From assembly GCA_951394045.1 (NCBI GenBank), contig OX595994.1, positions 1,736,001 through 1,800,000 of the forward strand: DNA of 64,000 nucleotides, in the 5' to 3' direction. The position numbers and the translations under genes were made by a program. This DNA is from Nitzschia sp. DOCU1 (Eukaryota > Bacillariophyta > Bacillariophyceae > Bacillariales > Bacillariaceae). Below the pieces are notes generated by a model. That model was not told the DNA's origin and searched no databases. It saw nothing but the letters and a program-made list of their open reading frames with translations. The first letter of the stretch is position 1; each line of letters opens with the position of its first letter. Below are positions 23,186 through 34,399 of this stretch, piece after piece.

Positions 23186-25046
23186 ATGCCACCTCAACAA
23201 AGAAACGACGATATCGTTGATCCGAGAATGCGACGAGTTGTGTCAACATCCGAGCTGAGTAATGCAAGCCTTGGCAGCCTCGGGAGCGAAGGCGGCACTC
23301 CCCGAAGTGCCAGCGAGTACAGGGTCAGAAAATCGAGGCTGATCGGGTAAGCATAACTCTGTTCACCGCACGGGATCGAATGTGATTACGATGAGCCTAC
23401 AATGTGCTTACATTTTTGCGCTGTCACGTCTTAATATTTTCAGAATGATCGATTGGGCCCACGTCCTATTAACACATGCGCCGCATCTTCTTGTGTTGGG
23501 TCTTGTTGTTTTGATGGGTCAAATTGTGCACCAAGTAGTGCAGGATCTTTTCGGTGACAGCAATGTTGAGTGGTTTTCGTACGAGACAGTAACGATCGTC
23601 GTACATGCAATCAAGGATTTGTTCGTCCGTCTCTATGTTGCCATTGCTGAAAGTGACGGGTTCAGCATTTTCTCTCCGGCTGTGAAGACGACTGCTTTGA
23701 TCTTAGTCGTCGCCGCATGGGCTATCCGCAGGGAAAATCCCATTTACTGTTTGAGCTTCGCTACGTTCAAACCACCTGAGGATTGGAAGGTTGATCACGA
23801 ACAAATTATTGAAATGATGCGTCGAAAGAAGTGTTTCACCCAAGACAGTCTCGACTTCATGCAGAAAATTCTGGAACGTTCAGGAACCGGCCCGGCAACT
23901 GCCTGGCCGCCTGGCATTGTCCAGTCCCTTCACCGAGAGGACCAGAAAGCCGACCAGTCTATAGACGCTAGCCGAAAAGAGGCCGAGACTGTCATCTTCG
24001 ACATTGTGGAACAAGCCTTGAAAAAGGCCAATGTGCATCCGAAGGAAATTGACGTGCTTGTTATCAACTGCAGTCTGTTCTCTCCTACGCCATCGCTTTG
24101 TGCGATGGTTGTTTCACGCTTTGGTTTGCGTGATGACGTTGCCACTTTCAATCTTTCAGGAATGGGATGCAGTGCCTCCCTCATCAGCATTGATTTGGCA
24201 AAGAGACTACTAGGAAAGAGTGGCAGCAAAGCTCTGGTTGTCTCGACTGAAATTATCACACCGAACTTGTACCATGGAAATGACCGCGGATTCTTGATTC
24301 AAAACACCTTGTTCCGCTGCGGAGGTGCAGCCATTGTTTTGTCCAATAATTGGTTGGATGGACGCCGTGCATGGTACAAGCTCTTGCACACTGTGCGCGT
24401 TCAGGGATCCGGCCAGGCTGCTTATGAGTGTGTATATGAGGGGGAAGATGCACAAGGCGAGCGGGGTGTTCGATTGTCGAAGGATATTGTCAAGGTCGCA
24501 GGAAAAACCATGGAGAAGAACCTAACGAAACTAGGACCACAGGTGCTGCCCCTTTCCGAGCAAGCCAAGGTGGTCTGGAGCATCATCTGGCGATTTATGA
24601 TGAAGTCTTTGGTGAAGACACTACAGAAGAATGGCGCCGAAGATATGGCAGCCAAGATCCCCATCTCAAAGCCTTACGTTCCTGACTTCAAGCGATGCAT
24701 TGACCATTTCTGCATTCATGCGGGAGGACGTGCTGTGATTGATGGTAAGTTTGGATGCTTCGACAAGAGAAAATACAGATTGTTGGCAAGATTGTCGTCT
24801 CACGCCATTGCTTCTACTTTCATTATAGGCATCGAGAAGAACATGCAGTTGAATGATTACCACACGGAACCGTCTCGAGATACGTTGTACAACTACGGGA
24901 ACACGAGTTCCTCATCGATCTGGTATGAATTGGAATACATCCAAGAGCACCAGAGGACCAATCCGCTCAAGAAGGGTGACCGAATCATGCAAGTCGCATT
25001 TGGATCAGGATTCAAGTGCACTTCCGGAGTCTGGGTCAAGCTATAG
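23186..25046 (+). CDS. 3-ketoacyl-CoA synthase (FAE1/KCS type)
   Basis: Exons 23186..23346, 23444..24744 and 24829..25046 give 559 residues. The first intron (97 bp, GG/GTAAGC ... TTTTCAG) joins a Ser-rich leader starting MPPQQRNDD to MIDWAHVLLTHAP. The second intron is 84 bp and has no in-frame stop. Two hydrophobic stretches near the N-terminus (HLLVLGLVVLMGQIV and TTALILVVAAWAI) anchor it in the ER membrane. The FAE1-type core shows NPIYCLSFATFKPP, the catalytic Cys in NLSGMGCSASLISIDLAK, HAGGRAVID with the active-site His, and GNTSSSSIWYELEYI with the Asn. It condenses malonyl-CoA with acyl-CoA in very-long-chain fatty acid elongation. It converges on the homoserine dehydrogenase gene 200 bp away. 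Confidence 0.92.
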
Positions 25047-25246
25047 GCATCACAAACCCGACATTCATTCCCATCATCACCTAACAATTAGTAGATTCCT
25101 TCATATATTCTGTTTTCGCCTAGTAGGTACATGTCAATGCATGCTAGATGACGAAATCCGTAGAAGGATCAAAGTCGCTGAAACGGACACCTATAAATCG
25201 ACGAAGTGATGATGATTGGGCGCTACTATCACAATTATTAACTTGC

Positions 25247-26749
25247 TCAAGGAGACATGGCTGTGGCCCAGTTTTCTCGAAGGACAGGCATGTAGAAGAT
25301 GGGTCCCTTGCACCAATCCAAGGCTTCAATTTCCGCGCACACTTGCTTGACCTTGGACAATTCCACCTTTTCGGTAATTAGCACAAAGGCGGCATCATCT
25401 CGCTTGGTAATGGGGTTTTGCAAAATGGAGTGAATCGACACGCCATACTTTTCACAGATTTCACCGCACTGTCGCGTAATACCCAAGGCATCCCGGTACT
25501 TGAGTCGAATGTAAAAGTCCGATGCGTAGTTATTGACAAACTTGAGGTTGGACGAAGGATTAAAGGGAAGTGGTGTCTTATCGCCCTTGGCCAAGGCGAC
25601 CATGTCATTGACGCAAGAGTTGGCAGTGGGGTATCTACCGGCACCTTGTCCAATCAATGTGGTGGCAACCAAGTTGTTGGAAGTGATTTCGACTGCATTA
25701 GTCGCTCCATTGACCGCATACAGGGAATCGTCCGTCGAAACATAGCATGGCGAGACAAAGGCAGCCACCTTGTCCTTTCCGACACGCTTGGCGAATCCAA
25801 TCAATTTAATGCTGCCGCCCATCATTTTGGCATACTCAAAGTCTAGTTTGCTCAATTCAGTGATTCCCTTGCACGAAATATCATCTTCGGCAACTTCGAC
25901 TCCATACGCCAATCGTACCAAAATCTTGAGTTTGGATCGAGCATCAAAGCCACCCACATCCAAGGTAGGATCTTCTTCCGCGTATCCCAACTTGGAAGCT
26001 TCTGCCAAGGCTTCATCATAGGATTTGCCATCTCGATCCATGGCCGTCAACATAAAGTTGGTGCATCCATTGATGATTCCCGAAACCATTTGAATTTCGT
26101 CCCCGACAAAATCACTTTGGAGGGATCGAATGACAGGAATCCCACCACAGACGGCTGCTTCGTATCGGAATTCAACGTTCTCTTTCGACGCAGCATTGAC
26201 CTTGTCTAAAAGAGACGTAATTTCCGGCATGTACGCGGCAATCAGGGCCTTGTTGGCAGTCACAACATGTTTGCCACTTTTCAAAGCAGAATACACTACA
26301 TCTTTGGCTTGAGTGGTACCTCCCATGACTTCGACGACCATTTCCAATTCGTCATCATTGAGAATATCATCAAAGTTGGTAGTAATCTTACATCCATCTG
26401 GCAATGTAAAGTCTCGAGGCTTGTCGGCATTGCGAACGCAAATCGTTTTGATTTCCAAGGTACGACCGGTCATTTGTTCAAAGAAGGCTTTCTTTTGTTC
26501 CAAAATCCCAACAATACCACCACCTACTGTTCCACCTCCAAAAAGACCAATCTTGAGAGGTTTCGCAGCATTGAGAGCTGATGGGGAATTCAAAGAAGAA
26601 GACGAACTCTAGTCATAATAGCGAACGAGAAGAAGGGAGTGTCCAAACGATCCAAAGAATGGCGGCATGGGGATAATAAGGGGAAATCAGAGAGGAGAAA
26701 CGCATGTGAGAATTTGTTGACAGAGAAAAGAATGATTTTCCCCAGCATG

Positions 26750-26789
<40 letters not shown>

Positions 26790-26919
26790 GCTAAACGATT
26801 AAAAGCGTTTTGTCCAAGGTTCCCATCCATCACCTCACCTTGATGGAGGGCGCAAACGCCCATGACGACGGTGCAACTGTCGCCAACAACATCACGACAC
26901 TACTCCAAAGCAAATTCAT
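25247..26919 (-). CDS. Homoserine dehydrogenase, plastid-targeted
   Basis: Exons 26919..26839 and 26608..25247 give 480 residues. Exon 1 is only 27 codons and encodes a signal peptide ending in SSWAFAPSIK, the diatom plastid import motif; a 230-bp intron (AAG/GTGAGG ... ACTAG/AGT) separates it. Exon 2 has no ATG near its start (an in-frame TTG at 26593, stop TAG just upstream), so the short exon is needed. The protein shows the NAD(P) loop IGLFGGGTVGGG, GKHVVTANKALIA, the substrate region SGIINGCTNFML and GYAEEDPTLDVGGFDARSKL, and a C-terminal ACT domain (residues about 395-475) that usually mediates threonine feedback. It reduces aspartate semialdehyde to homoserine for Thr, Met and Ile synthesis. 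It is monofunctional; no aspartokinase domain is present. Confidence 0.92.
26751..26788. repeat. (CT)19 microsatellite in the homoserine dehydrogenase intron
   Basis: An uninterrupted 38-bp CT run, read as GA on the transcribed strand, lying between the signal-peptide exon and the catalytic exon. Confidence 0.95.
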
Positions 26920-27140
26920 CCTGACTACCTATATATCTACTATATTTGAGAGCGCACAATAGCACGCAAATGGTCGTTTGATGATGCCAACCTCGACGAT
27001 GAAGCTAACTATCCGATCTTTTGATCGTGATGTGGCATTTGTGTGGATCGCGATCGGCGGCGATCCAGCGGTAACGTCACCGAGAAAGATCGGGAGGCAA
27101 GTTGAGGATATGGTGTGACAAACATTCCGGATTCCCTTCA

Positions 27141-27170
27141 CCGAATTTGAATCTTCGACTGATGCGACTT
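27141..27170 (+). promoter_or_regulatory. LRR-like family upstream motif
   Basis: Contains TTCGACTGATGCGAC about 126 bp before the ATG at 27296. Related sequences precede the other three family members with a preserved 5' end (58344..58366 with the same 15 bases, 56513..56543 with one change, 39816..39850 on the minus strand with two). Confidence 0.5.
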
Positions 27171-27295
27171 TTACTTGCGAAACCGGCGTCCACGGTTCAA
27201 AAAGCAAGAAGCATCTCAATCGAAATCACCGTGCCTCCATCATTGTCATTACGAACAAAGCTTGCGTTTGTTACCATCGGAGTATAAACGATAGG

Positions 27296-28570
27296 ATGAG
27301 TCTCAGACGAGAATTTGATCTTTACATTGGTGACACCTATGCTGGTAGTGGTGACGATCCCGAATTTGAGGCTGCTCTCGATGCTCAAGAAATCTTGGCA
27401 AGACTCCGAATATTGCAGAATTACCAGGGGTCTGCTCGAGAGGAAGATCTGTATGCCAGCTTTTCCATTCGTCCGCCCACAGTCTATACACCAGAGCATG
27501 TGTTCACTAATGAAGTTGCAGCTGCCGTTGTGGACTTTTTTCATCGTGAGTCTGCTGCTGGACGTCGATGGGAGTCTCTGAATGTACTCCCCTTTGTTTC
27601 CACATCGTCATTTGACAGAATCCTCGAAGGAGCCAAGTCTAGTGGCATATTTTCATCGTGCGAGATATATGATGCATGGGATGACCACCAGCACGAGCAA
27701 TTAGTAGAAATAATCCTTCGTCAGTTTTGTCGAGGCAATTCATCCCTGGAAGAATTAGAGTTCTCTTGCCCAGAAGGAGCCTCCCTTCTTGGGGCGTTGG
27801 ATGAGACATTACACGATGTTTCTTGTGGGCTAAAACATTTGGTCCTCTCTTTTGGTGGTTCTCCTATCAGGATTCCCCTGATAAATGTAGTGGAAGGTTG
27901 TCACTCCCTGGAGAGTCTCTGCTTTATTGGAGGATCTCTCGATCAAGATCAAGGAAACAGGATTCTGAACCTTGTCTCTACGTGTCCCTGCCTTCGAGAG
28001 ATTGTCCTTTGGTCAGCCGAACCCATGGGAGATCAATTTTGGAGCCGCTTTATTCCAGACCAATGCAACTTGGATGCACGGAAGCGCTTGTATCGACTTT
28101 GCCTTCCGCAGTGTTTCTTGAAGCATCGACCTTGGCAGGCACGTCCACACGAAAGATCATTGGTGACTATTTCCGAACAAGATATCAATAAGCTGCTGCA
28201 AGTATTTCCTGCTCTAGGAGATTTGGGAGGTTGGCTCTTGGGGGGCTCTGAGGCTTCTGATGTCGTGGTGTTTTCCTTGAGGACGACCCAGTTGCTGGCT
28301 TTCAACTATGCGGGCCGCGCCCAGTTGGATCAGAGCCTGCGACCTAGGCTGTGGAAACCTGTATTGGAGCGGGTGGTAAAGGGAGCTCGCAATGGGATGG
28401 TGTTTCTACAAAGAGAGGAGTTGATGCATCAAAAGCGAGCCCTTGTGTTGTCTTGTCAGGCTTCGGTTTTGTTTTCGCTCTTGAAGCATGACCCCACTGT
28501 TCTGACTCCGGAAGCTTGCCGTGTGCAACCGCCGTCAACATCTTTGCTTTCTGTCATGGGCCTCTTGTAG
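27296..28570 (+). CDS. LRR-like family protein A
   Basis: A single-exon protein of 424 residues. The N-terminal part (about 1-150) contains a helical region with AAAVVDFFHRESAAGRRW and LEGAKSSGIFSSC. The middle (about 150-290) has spaced leucine-rich strands such as NSSLEELEF, CHSLESLCF, RILNLVSTCPCLREIVL, suggesting a ribonuclease-inhibitor-like LRR solenoid. The C-terminal 130 residues are the most conserved part (FPALGDLG, VFSLRTTQLLAFNY, LWKPVLERVVKGARNGM, LSCQASVLFSLLKHDP). No signal peptide or catalytic motif is visible. Four other members lie in this window, two intact, one truncated and one decayed. The start follows TATAAACGATAGG, a context shared by the family. I infer a protein-binding role only from the LRR-like pattern. 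Confidence 0.75.
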   Translation: MSLRREFDLYIGDTYAGSGDDPEFEAALDAQEILARLRILQNYQGSAREEDLYASFSIRPPTVYTPEHVFTNEVAAAVVDFFHRESAAGRRWESLNVLPFVSTSSFDRILEGAKSSGIFSSCEIYDAWDDHQHEQLVEIILRQFCRGNSSLEELEFSCPEGASLLGALDETLHDVSCGLKHLVLSFGGSPIRIPLINVVEGCHSLESLCFIGGSLDQDQGNRILNLVSTCPCLREIVLWSAEPMGDQFWSRFIPDQCNLDARKRLYRLCLPQCFLKHRPWQARPHERSLVTISEQDINKLLQVFPALGDLGGWLLGGSEASDVVVFSLRTTQLLAFNYAGRAQLDQSLRPRLWKPVLERVVKGARNGMVFLQREELMHQKRALVLSCQASVLFSLLKHDPTVLTPEACRVQPPSTSLLSVMGLL

Positions 28571-29246
28571 ATGCATTGGGCGAAAATTTGTTCCAACCAA
28601 CACCAAGCAACAGTGAGTCAGTTGCTTGTCCCGACCTTGGGCCATCTTGGTGTACTACTATCCAACAAGTTTTATTCTGTATCATGATGGGGTGAGGCAA
28701 CATAGCAGTTTGGTAGTGTGGAATCACACTCTATTATTGAGATTCAAAAGTCCTTCCTGCACTCTTCCCAGAATGCGTAGGTGTCAAGAAGAGCTACGGT
28801 ACTAGAACTATAATAAATCATGCGTTGCCGGGTAGCAGCAGTAGTTCATCGATTGACCTTCCGTGTCTTTGCCCATTTGATGAGTATCTAGTACCGGCAC
28901 ACCTCCCGATGAAGCTAACTGACTATCCCGTCACCCAGAAACGTCGGGATGAGGCATGTTGAGGGTATGATGGTGCGACAAGCATTCCAGATTTTTGCGT
29001 TCAAAATGAGAAGCCCTCCTGGTTCGAGTGAGTCGACAACAAGTCAAAGAAATCGATTTGACTGGGTCGATAGCGGGGTCGCAGGGATGCATTGCGCCGC
29101 ACAAGACCGACAACGGAGGGCCAAGATGAGAGACCATGAGGATGATAGGTACTTGACTTCAGGTTTGCAAAGCAGCTCCGATCCATGAATAATAGACAAC
29201 CTTATTGAATTGTGTCTATTGAGAAGCGACTGTCTTAATCATCATC
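28571..29246. other. Intergenic, contains conserved 3' flank of LRR-like gene A
   Basis: Bases about 28660-28825 match the sequence downstream of the LRR-like pseudogene (32400-32560, minus strand) and, less well, the region after 58025. Shared blocks include AAAGTCCTT, CTGCACT and GAGCTACGGTA. No further gene was recognised before PRP3. Confidence 0.5.
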
Positions 29247-31280
29247 ATGTCTACGGACGCTGCTCCCCCAGCAAACAATGGCAGTGATAATGGCGAAAAT
29301 CAACAACGGAGACGAAAGCGACGATGGGGAGATGCGTCGGCACTAGCTGCTGCAGCTCCATCGCCCCCACCAGCAGCAGTACCAGTTGCCCCACCACCAC
29401 CCGTTGCTGCCCCCACGGGTCCCATTGACAGTAAAGCCAAAGCGCTGGCTCTACAAGAGAGTGTCCGAGCGAGATTAGCGGCATTAAAAGCTCGGACAGC
29501 AGCAGGTGCTGCTGCTGTAGCAGCCGTCCCAGCTGCAGCTGTTACTGCTGGGGTTAAGCGTCCTGCTCCAACCGTGGATGCCCCTACGGCAATGTCATCG
29601 TCGAATACTCTCCCTCCTACTGCCAAGCGAGCCAAGCACTATGAATTGGATCTGACCGTCACGGGTCCTACCTTTAAACAACAAACCGGCGTACCTGCCA
29701 AACCCAAGGTCAATCCCTATTTAGCGCATTTGACAACGACGGAAGAAGCAACCACCGACGACGCAGCTGCTCCTGCTATCGGTGATGCCTCGCAAAAAAG
29801 TGCTCCACAAGTCCAAGAATTAGTAGAGGAGCAGGAGGAGGGCGTGGATGATCGCGTCCAAGCCTCCAAACTTCGTAAACGCCACAAATCGTTGAATTTT
29901 GTCGAACCAGGTACCTTTGTGGAAATTGCCGAACGCAAACGTCGCAAGGCAGCTAATGCTGAACAATCTGGCTTTGTCAGTGGCCGCAAAGCGGGTACGT
30001 TTGTCAGTCAACAAACCATCATGGCCAATATTTATGGATCGAGTCAAATTTTGGACACGGAAGATGTGGCGGGATTAGCAGTGAGGCCGGAAGCCCACGA
30101 GAAGACTGTCTTTCCTCAAATTGTCGAATGGTGGGATATGGAACTGTTGCCTTCCAAACTTAAAAAGCAAGTGGCGGCCTATGAAGGCAAACTCTTACAA
30201 GAAGAGACGCAATCGCAATTGGGCCATATTTTGGTGTCCAAACAAGCCGCAAAGCAGTTGGAAATCTTGGAAAACCCCCAGGGTCAAGAATTGCATCAAC
30301 AGTGTCTTCAACAAGCCGCGTTATCCTACAGTAAAACGGCCGGTCTCATTCAACATATCGTTCCCATTAAACCACCAAATGCCAAGGATGAACCCGATGT
30401 TGTTCCCACTCTATATTTGACCAAGAAAGAATTGAAGCGACAACGCAAACTACGTCGCCAAGAAAAACAACGCGAACTACAAGATTTGCAAGCCGCTGGG
30501 CTGGTCCAAGCTCCGGAACCTCGATTGACCTTGCAAAATTTCATTCGCGTCTTGGGAGATCAAGCCTATTTGGATCCAAGTCAAATGGAACAAAAGGTAT
30601 TGGCACAAATGGAAGCTCGACAACGGGCTCATTTGGAACGCAATGAAGCGAGCAAACTCACCAAGGAACAACGGGCGGCCAAATTGGCCAAGAAATTATG
30701 GGAAGACACGACCAAAACGGGAGTTCATGTCGCGTTGTTTTATGTCAAGGACTTGAGTCATCCCTATCATCGTACCAAAGTGGATTTGAATGCCCAACAA
30801 AACAACATTACTGGTGGAGTAGTGGAATGTGAAGTACCCAAATTGGCTTGTGTCATTTGTGAAGGTGGGCCAAAAGCCATCAAACGATATATTCGACTCA
30901 TGACGGTACGAATGAAATGGAAAGGACTGGATTCGGCAGATGACGACGATGATGAGGATGACGAAGATGGCGAAGGTCAACAAGATCGGCCCAAATTCAA
31001 TCCCGACAATGTGTGCGAGTTGGTGTGGACGGGTATGGCCACAAAACGCTTTTTCAAAGGCTTTGTCTTTCAGGCCTGTGAAAGTGGAATGGAAGCTTCC
31101 AAAATTCTAAGGGCCAAAGGCGTAGGTCACTTTTGGGATCAAGTACTGACGCATGCTTCTGGTAAGACGGATAAGTTTCAACTCAAACTGGTGGATAGCG
31201 AAGATGAAGACGAGGATGACGACGATAACTATATGGTAAAAGACGAAGGCGGCGACGAACAAGCCATGGAGGAAGATTAG
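29247..31280 (+). CDS. PRP3: U4/U6 snRNP-associated splicing factor PRP3
   Basis: A single-exon protein of 677 residues. Residues 1-130 are Ala/Pro-rich with a basic RRRKRRWG patch. The PRP3 domain spans about 280-470: PQIVEWWDMELLP, QHIVPIKPP, LYLTKKELKRQRKLRRQEK, LQNFIRVLGDQAYLDPSQME and ARQRAHLERNEASKLT. The DUF1115-type C-terminal domain follows (about 485-600) with KTGVHVALFYVKDLS, CVICEGGPKAIKRYIRLM. Two acidic insertions occur, one inside that domain (DDDDDEDDEDGEG) and one at the tail. PRP3 binds U4/U6 snRNA and holds the tri-snRNP together in the nucleus. The length is close to the human and yeast proteins, and the acidic stretches are the only oddity. Confidence 0.93.
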   Translation: MSTDAAPPANNGSDNGENQQRRRKRRWGDASALAAAAPSPPPAAVPVAPPPPVAAPTGPIDSKAKALALQESVRARLAALKARTAAGAAAVAAVPAAAVTAGVKRPAPTVDAPTAMSSSNTLPPTAKRAKHYELDLTVTGPTFKQQTGVPAKPKVNPYLAHLTTTEEATTDDAAAPAIGDASQKSAPQVQELVEEQEEGVDDRVQASKLRKRHKSLNFVEPGTFVEIAERKRRKAANAEQSGFVSGRKAGTFVSQQTIMANIYGSSQILDTEDVAGLAVRPEAHEKTVFPQIVEWWDMELLPSKLKKQVAAYEGKLLQEETQSQLGHILVSKQAAKQLEILENPQGQELHQQCLQQAALSYSKTAGLIQHIVPIKPPNAKDEPDVVPTLYLTKKELKRQRKLRRQEKQRELQDLQAAGLVQAPEPRLTLQNFIRVLGDQAYLDPSQMEQKVLAQMEARQRAHLERNEASKLTKEQRAAKLAKKLWEDTTKTGVHVALFYVKDLSHPYHRTKVDLNAQQNNITGGVVECEVPKLACVICEGGPKAIKRYIRLMTVRMKWKGLDSADDDDDEDDEDGEGQQDRPKFNPDNVCELVWTGMATKRFFKGFVFQACESGMEASKILRAKGVGHFWDQVLTHASGKTDKFQLKLVDSEDEDEDDDDNYMVKDEGGDEQAMEED

Positions 31281-31444
31281 AAAGTAACGCGACATTCTTG
31301 CGACGGGACCAAAGGTAATCTAGCGATGATATCGTTGTTGACTTGCTGTGTGAATATGTCTACACCGAGCCAAACTTTCAGTCATGGTAGCAACAGAGTT
31401 GTCGGGGTGACGATGATGCGGCGGCAAGTTTTTCTTGGACAGCT

Positions 31445-32071
31445 TTACGCGTTCGCGCCTCCCAAAATCGCCCAGTAATAATCTCCGGTAGCCACACAGT
31501 AGGCACCTCGTGCCAACAAGGTCAAAATAAATGTAGCCCAGATCAAGTTCAGAGTCAGTTGTTTTTGGTCGAGGGAAAGATAGTCCACATTGTACCCGCT
31601 AAGTCGGTTGTACGCCCAATCATTGGGGTTGCTCAAGTAAGCATCCATCTCTGCCTGGGCGCGCATACGATCTACCTTGTCTCCTGCCATAAATTTGAGC
31701 ACTGTAGAAGTATTGTATCAGAAGCAATTATGTGTAAGACTCGCAAACAAAAGCAAAAATCATGTTTGAAACCTCGCATTCCTCCAGCTATTGTTGTTTG
31801 GTTACCTACCGGCTTGTTCATACTCGTCGGCTTTGAAGATACGGTTGAAAAATGGGACAGGTCCATGCCGAATAACGGTTCCCCAAATGTCATATCCTCC
31901 TGCTGGGCCCTCTTCCGGCGAGGACGGGCTCCACTTGTTGGTCTTTTTGTCGAATTTTGGCGCCATGGCTAACGACGACACCAATCGACCATTGGCGGTG
32001 GTGGCCACAGGAGCGAATCCGAGCGCCAACAAGGGAAGGCTCAAACAGCAAAGAAGAACTTTTCTCATCAT
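31445..32071 (-). CDS. Small plastid-targeted single-helix membrane protein
   Basis: Exons 32071..31810 and 31701..31445 give 172 residues; the 108-bp intron (GCCG/GTAGGT ... CTACAG/TGCTC) is phase 1. The first residues (MRKVLLCCLSLPLLALGFAP) are a signal peptide with the G-F-A-P plastid motif. The mature part has a polar region with WSPSSPEEGPAGGYDIWG, an amphipathic stretch FNRIFKADEYEQAV, and one membrane helix near the end (LTLNLIWATFILTLLARGAY). Size, targeting and topology resemble nuclear-encoded thylakoid subunits attached to photosystems in diatoms, but I cannot match it to a named subunit. It is not a light-harvesting protein. It converges with PRP3, 164 bp away. Confidence 0.75.
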
Positions 32072-32400
32072 TTTCTTTCAACTAAGTTACGGAACAGTGC
32101 AGATAGTCCTACACAAGTTGAATTGCACCAAAGTGAGGTGGTGCTATTGTTGCAGCCATGGTCGAAGAATCGTTTTCACGACGAAAAAGATCGGCGGCTT
32201 GTTTTGGTGTGCGTGTGACGTGGTCGCTCGTCCGTCGTCAGTTACATGCGGTGCACGCATGGGCGCGCAAGCAAGAGTAGATGGATTCGACCCATTGGAA
32301 TCATCGGGAGATGTGCCGCTTTCTTAGCTTCCGGAAGATACTCTCCTCAAGATGGGCAAGACAGGCACGTCAATCTTTCAACTATACTGCTACCCAGCAA
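32072..32400. other. Intergenic, no supported gene
   Basis: Upstream region of the small plastid protein; presumably holds its promoter. Nothing else recognised. Confidence 0.45.
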
Positions 32401-32665
32401 AGCATGATTTATTATAGTTACCGTAGCTCTTGACAGATATGCATTTTGGGAACAGTGCAGAAAGGACTTTCGCATCATAATGATAGAGTGCAGCAGTCCC
32501 TCCTGCCGCCGCGGCTAATCTGTGGTGTCGCCTCGCCGCATCATGATAATAAAGAATGAAACTTGCTGGGATAGCACACTAAGAAGGTCAGGGTAACTGA
32601 CTCACTTTTGTTTGGTCTTTGCTGTTGGTCGGAATACGCCATCAGCAGCTCTCTGCCCAATGCAG

Positions 32666-33520
32666 CTACAAGAGGCCCATCACAGAAAGCAGAGACGTTG
32701 ACTCTGGTTGCACCCAGCAAGCTTCTGCGGTTACAACAGTGGGGTCGTGCGTCAAGAGCAAAAACAAGACCGAAGCCTGACAAGACAAGGGCTCGTTTTT
32801 GATCCATCAACTCTTCTCTTCCTAGAAACAGCATCCCATTGCGAGCTCCGTTTACAACCCGCTCCAATACGGATTTCCACAGAACATGTGGCAGGCTCTG
32901 GTCCAGCTGAGCGCGACTGGCATAGTTTAAAGCCAGCAACTGCGTGGTCCTCAAGGAAAACACAATGACGGAAGGATCCCATGCATCGTCTATGACCTCG
33001 TCTCCGAGATCTCCCAGAGCAGGAAATACTTGGAGTAGGTGATTGATATCTTGCTCGAAACTCTTCACTAATTCGACTTGGTGCTGTCGTGGGCGCCGAT
33101 TTACAAGGTTACGGGGCAAGGGCAGGAAAAGACGATGCAAACGCTTCCTTGCCTCCAAGCTGCATTGTTGATCTGGAGTCAAGAGGCCCCAGATTGGTGC
33201 TTCAATATTGTTACATCGAAAAAGGTCGATCTCTTGAAGATGCGGACACACAGAGACAAGGTTCAGAATGCTCTATCCTTGACTTGGATCGATACATCGT
33301 CCCTCAAAGCGCAGGCTTTCCAGGGAATGACAACCTGCCAACACATTTATCAGGGGAAGCCTCAAACGAGGGACATCGAAGCGGAGGGTCAAATGCTTTA
33401 TCATCCAAAGCCCGAAGTGTCGCATGTGACAATTCTTTACCCAACCATATTAGTCCTTCCAGCGATGAATTGCCTCGGCAAAATTGCCGAAGGATTCTTT
33501 TTTCTGACAATTGGACGTGC
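32666..33520 (-). pseudogene. LRR-like family pseudogene (copy B)
   Basis: Clear relative of the LRR-like family with several breaks. The N-terminal ~150 codons are missing; homology starts near RILRQFCRGNSSLEG (about 33500). A deletion around 33400 removes the family's HDVSCG-like segment and shifts frame. In the third block a TAC codon (GGA-TAC-AGG in relatives) is TAG, giving a stop just before SILNLVS. A five-base deletion in the conserved CTTGTGTTGTCTTGTCAG region shifts the last 50 codons. The ancestral stop position is at 32666-32668. Homology to the family's 3' flank continues to about 32400. It sits divergently upstream of the ABC transporter, as gene C at 56691 does for the ABC fragment. 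Confidence 0.88.
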
Positions 33521-34399
33521 TGGGGTATTAGCTTCCGCCGCCACTATGATGATGATCAAGACAGCCGCTTCGTCCCGAACAAAATACTCGCCGCCGTGGC
33601 AAGCGTCGTCTATCCTGATTTCCTTGATAACAGCAAGACGACAATACAATATATGCAGTTGAATAGTAGGACTGTCTACTATTCGTGAGAGGGTCGGTCG
33701 GTCCGATTTTGCCTTATGTCGAAGCCTAACAACGAGAACAATGCATCAAGATGTGCGGTCCTTTTCTCGTCATCCGTCGCCCTCTCGCTCGTGTTTGCCC
33801 CGCCGCGAAGATAGATTTGTGGGGTGCGGGGCCGACGCACGTACGCTTTCATGTCAGGTCCATGCAGTCAAATTGATTTCCTTGAATGGAATACACTTCG
33901 CACACATTCAATAACCCATTGGAATGCTACTGAGATCCATTTACCAGTTTTGGAACAGCGACCGGGCGGGAGATAGAGAGGAGTCTCATTCTCCGACCTT
34001 TACCATGGGTCTATTGGTAATTGCAATACCATAATGTGCTAGTGGCAATGGATAACAAACCTGGTTCGAGATGATAGATATCCTACCTTCTGTCCATCCT
34101 CGCTTCCTTCCGCATCCCTCATTCTTCGTAGCATCTCATTTCCCTTCGTCGTCGCTAGTAGCATCGCACTAGTAGAAAGGACACCACGCGAGGATATCAC
34201 ATTTCTCAAGCGCTATCATGCCGACCGGCGTGCTGCTTTGAACATTTTCTACAGAGTTGAATACCCGGTTAGCCTACTTCATCCCGCTTACAAATATCGC
34301 ATGTACCTGGTACTCATGGGGTCATCGTAAAATTACTATCGGCACTGCTACAGCCATAGCTTCGCCTGCTGTCTGTTCACGATCATCATAGCCACCATC
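33521..34399. other. Intergenic, no supported gene
   Basis: Region between the LRR-like pseudogene and the ABC transporter start. No coding sequence was recognised. The last 20-30 bp (ATCATCATAGCCACCATC) are conserved in front of the ABC fragment at 56220. Confidence 0.45.
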
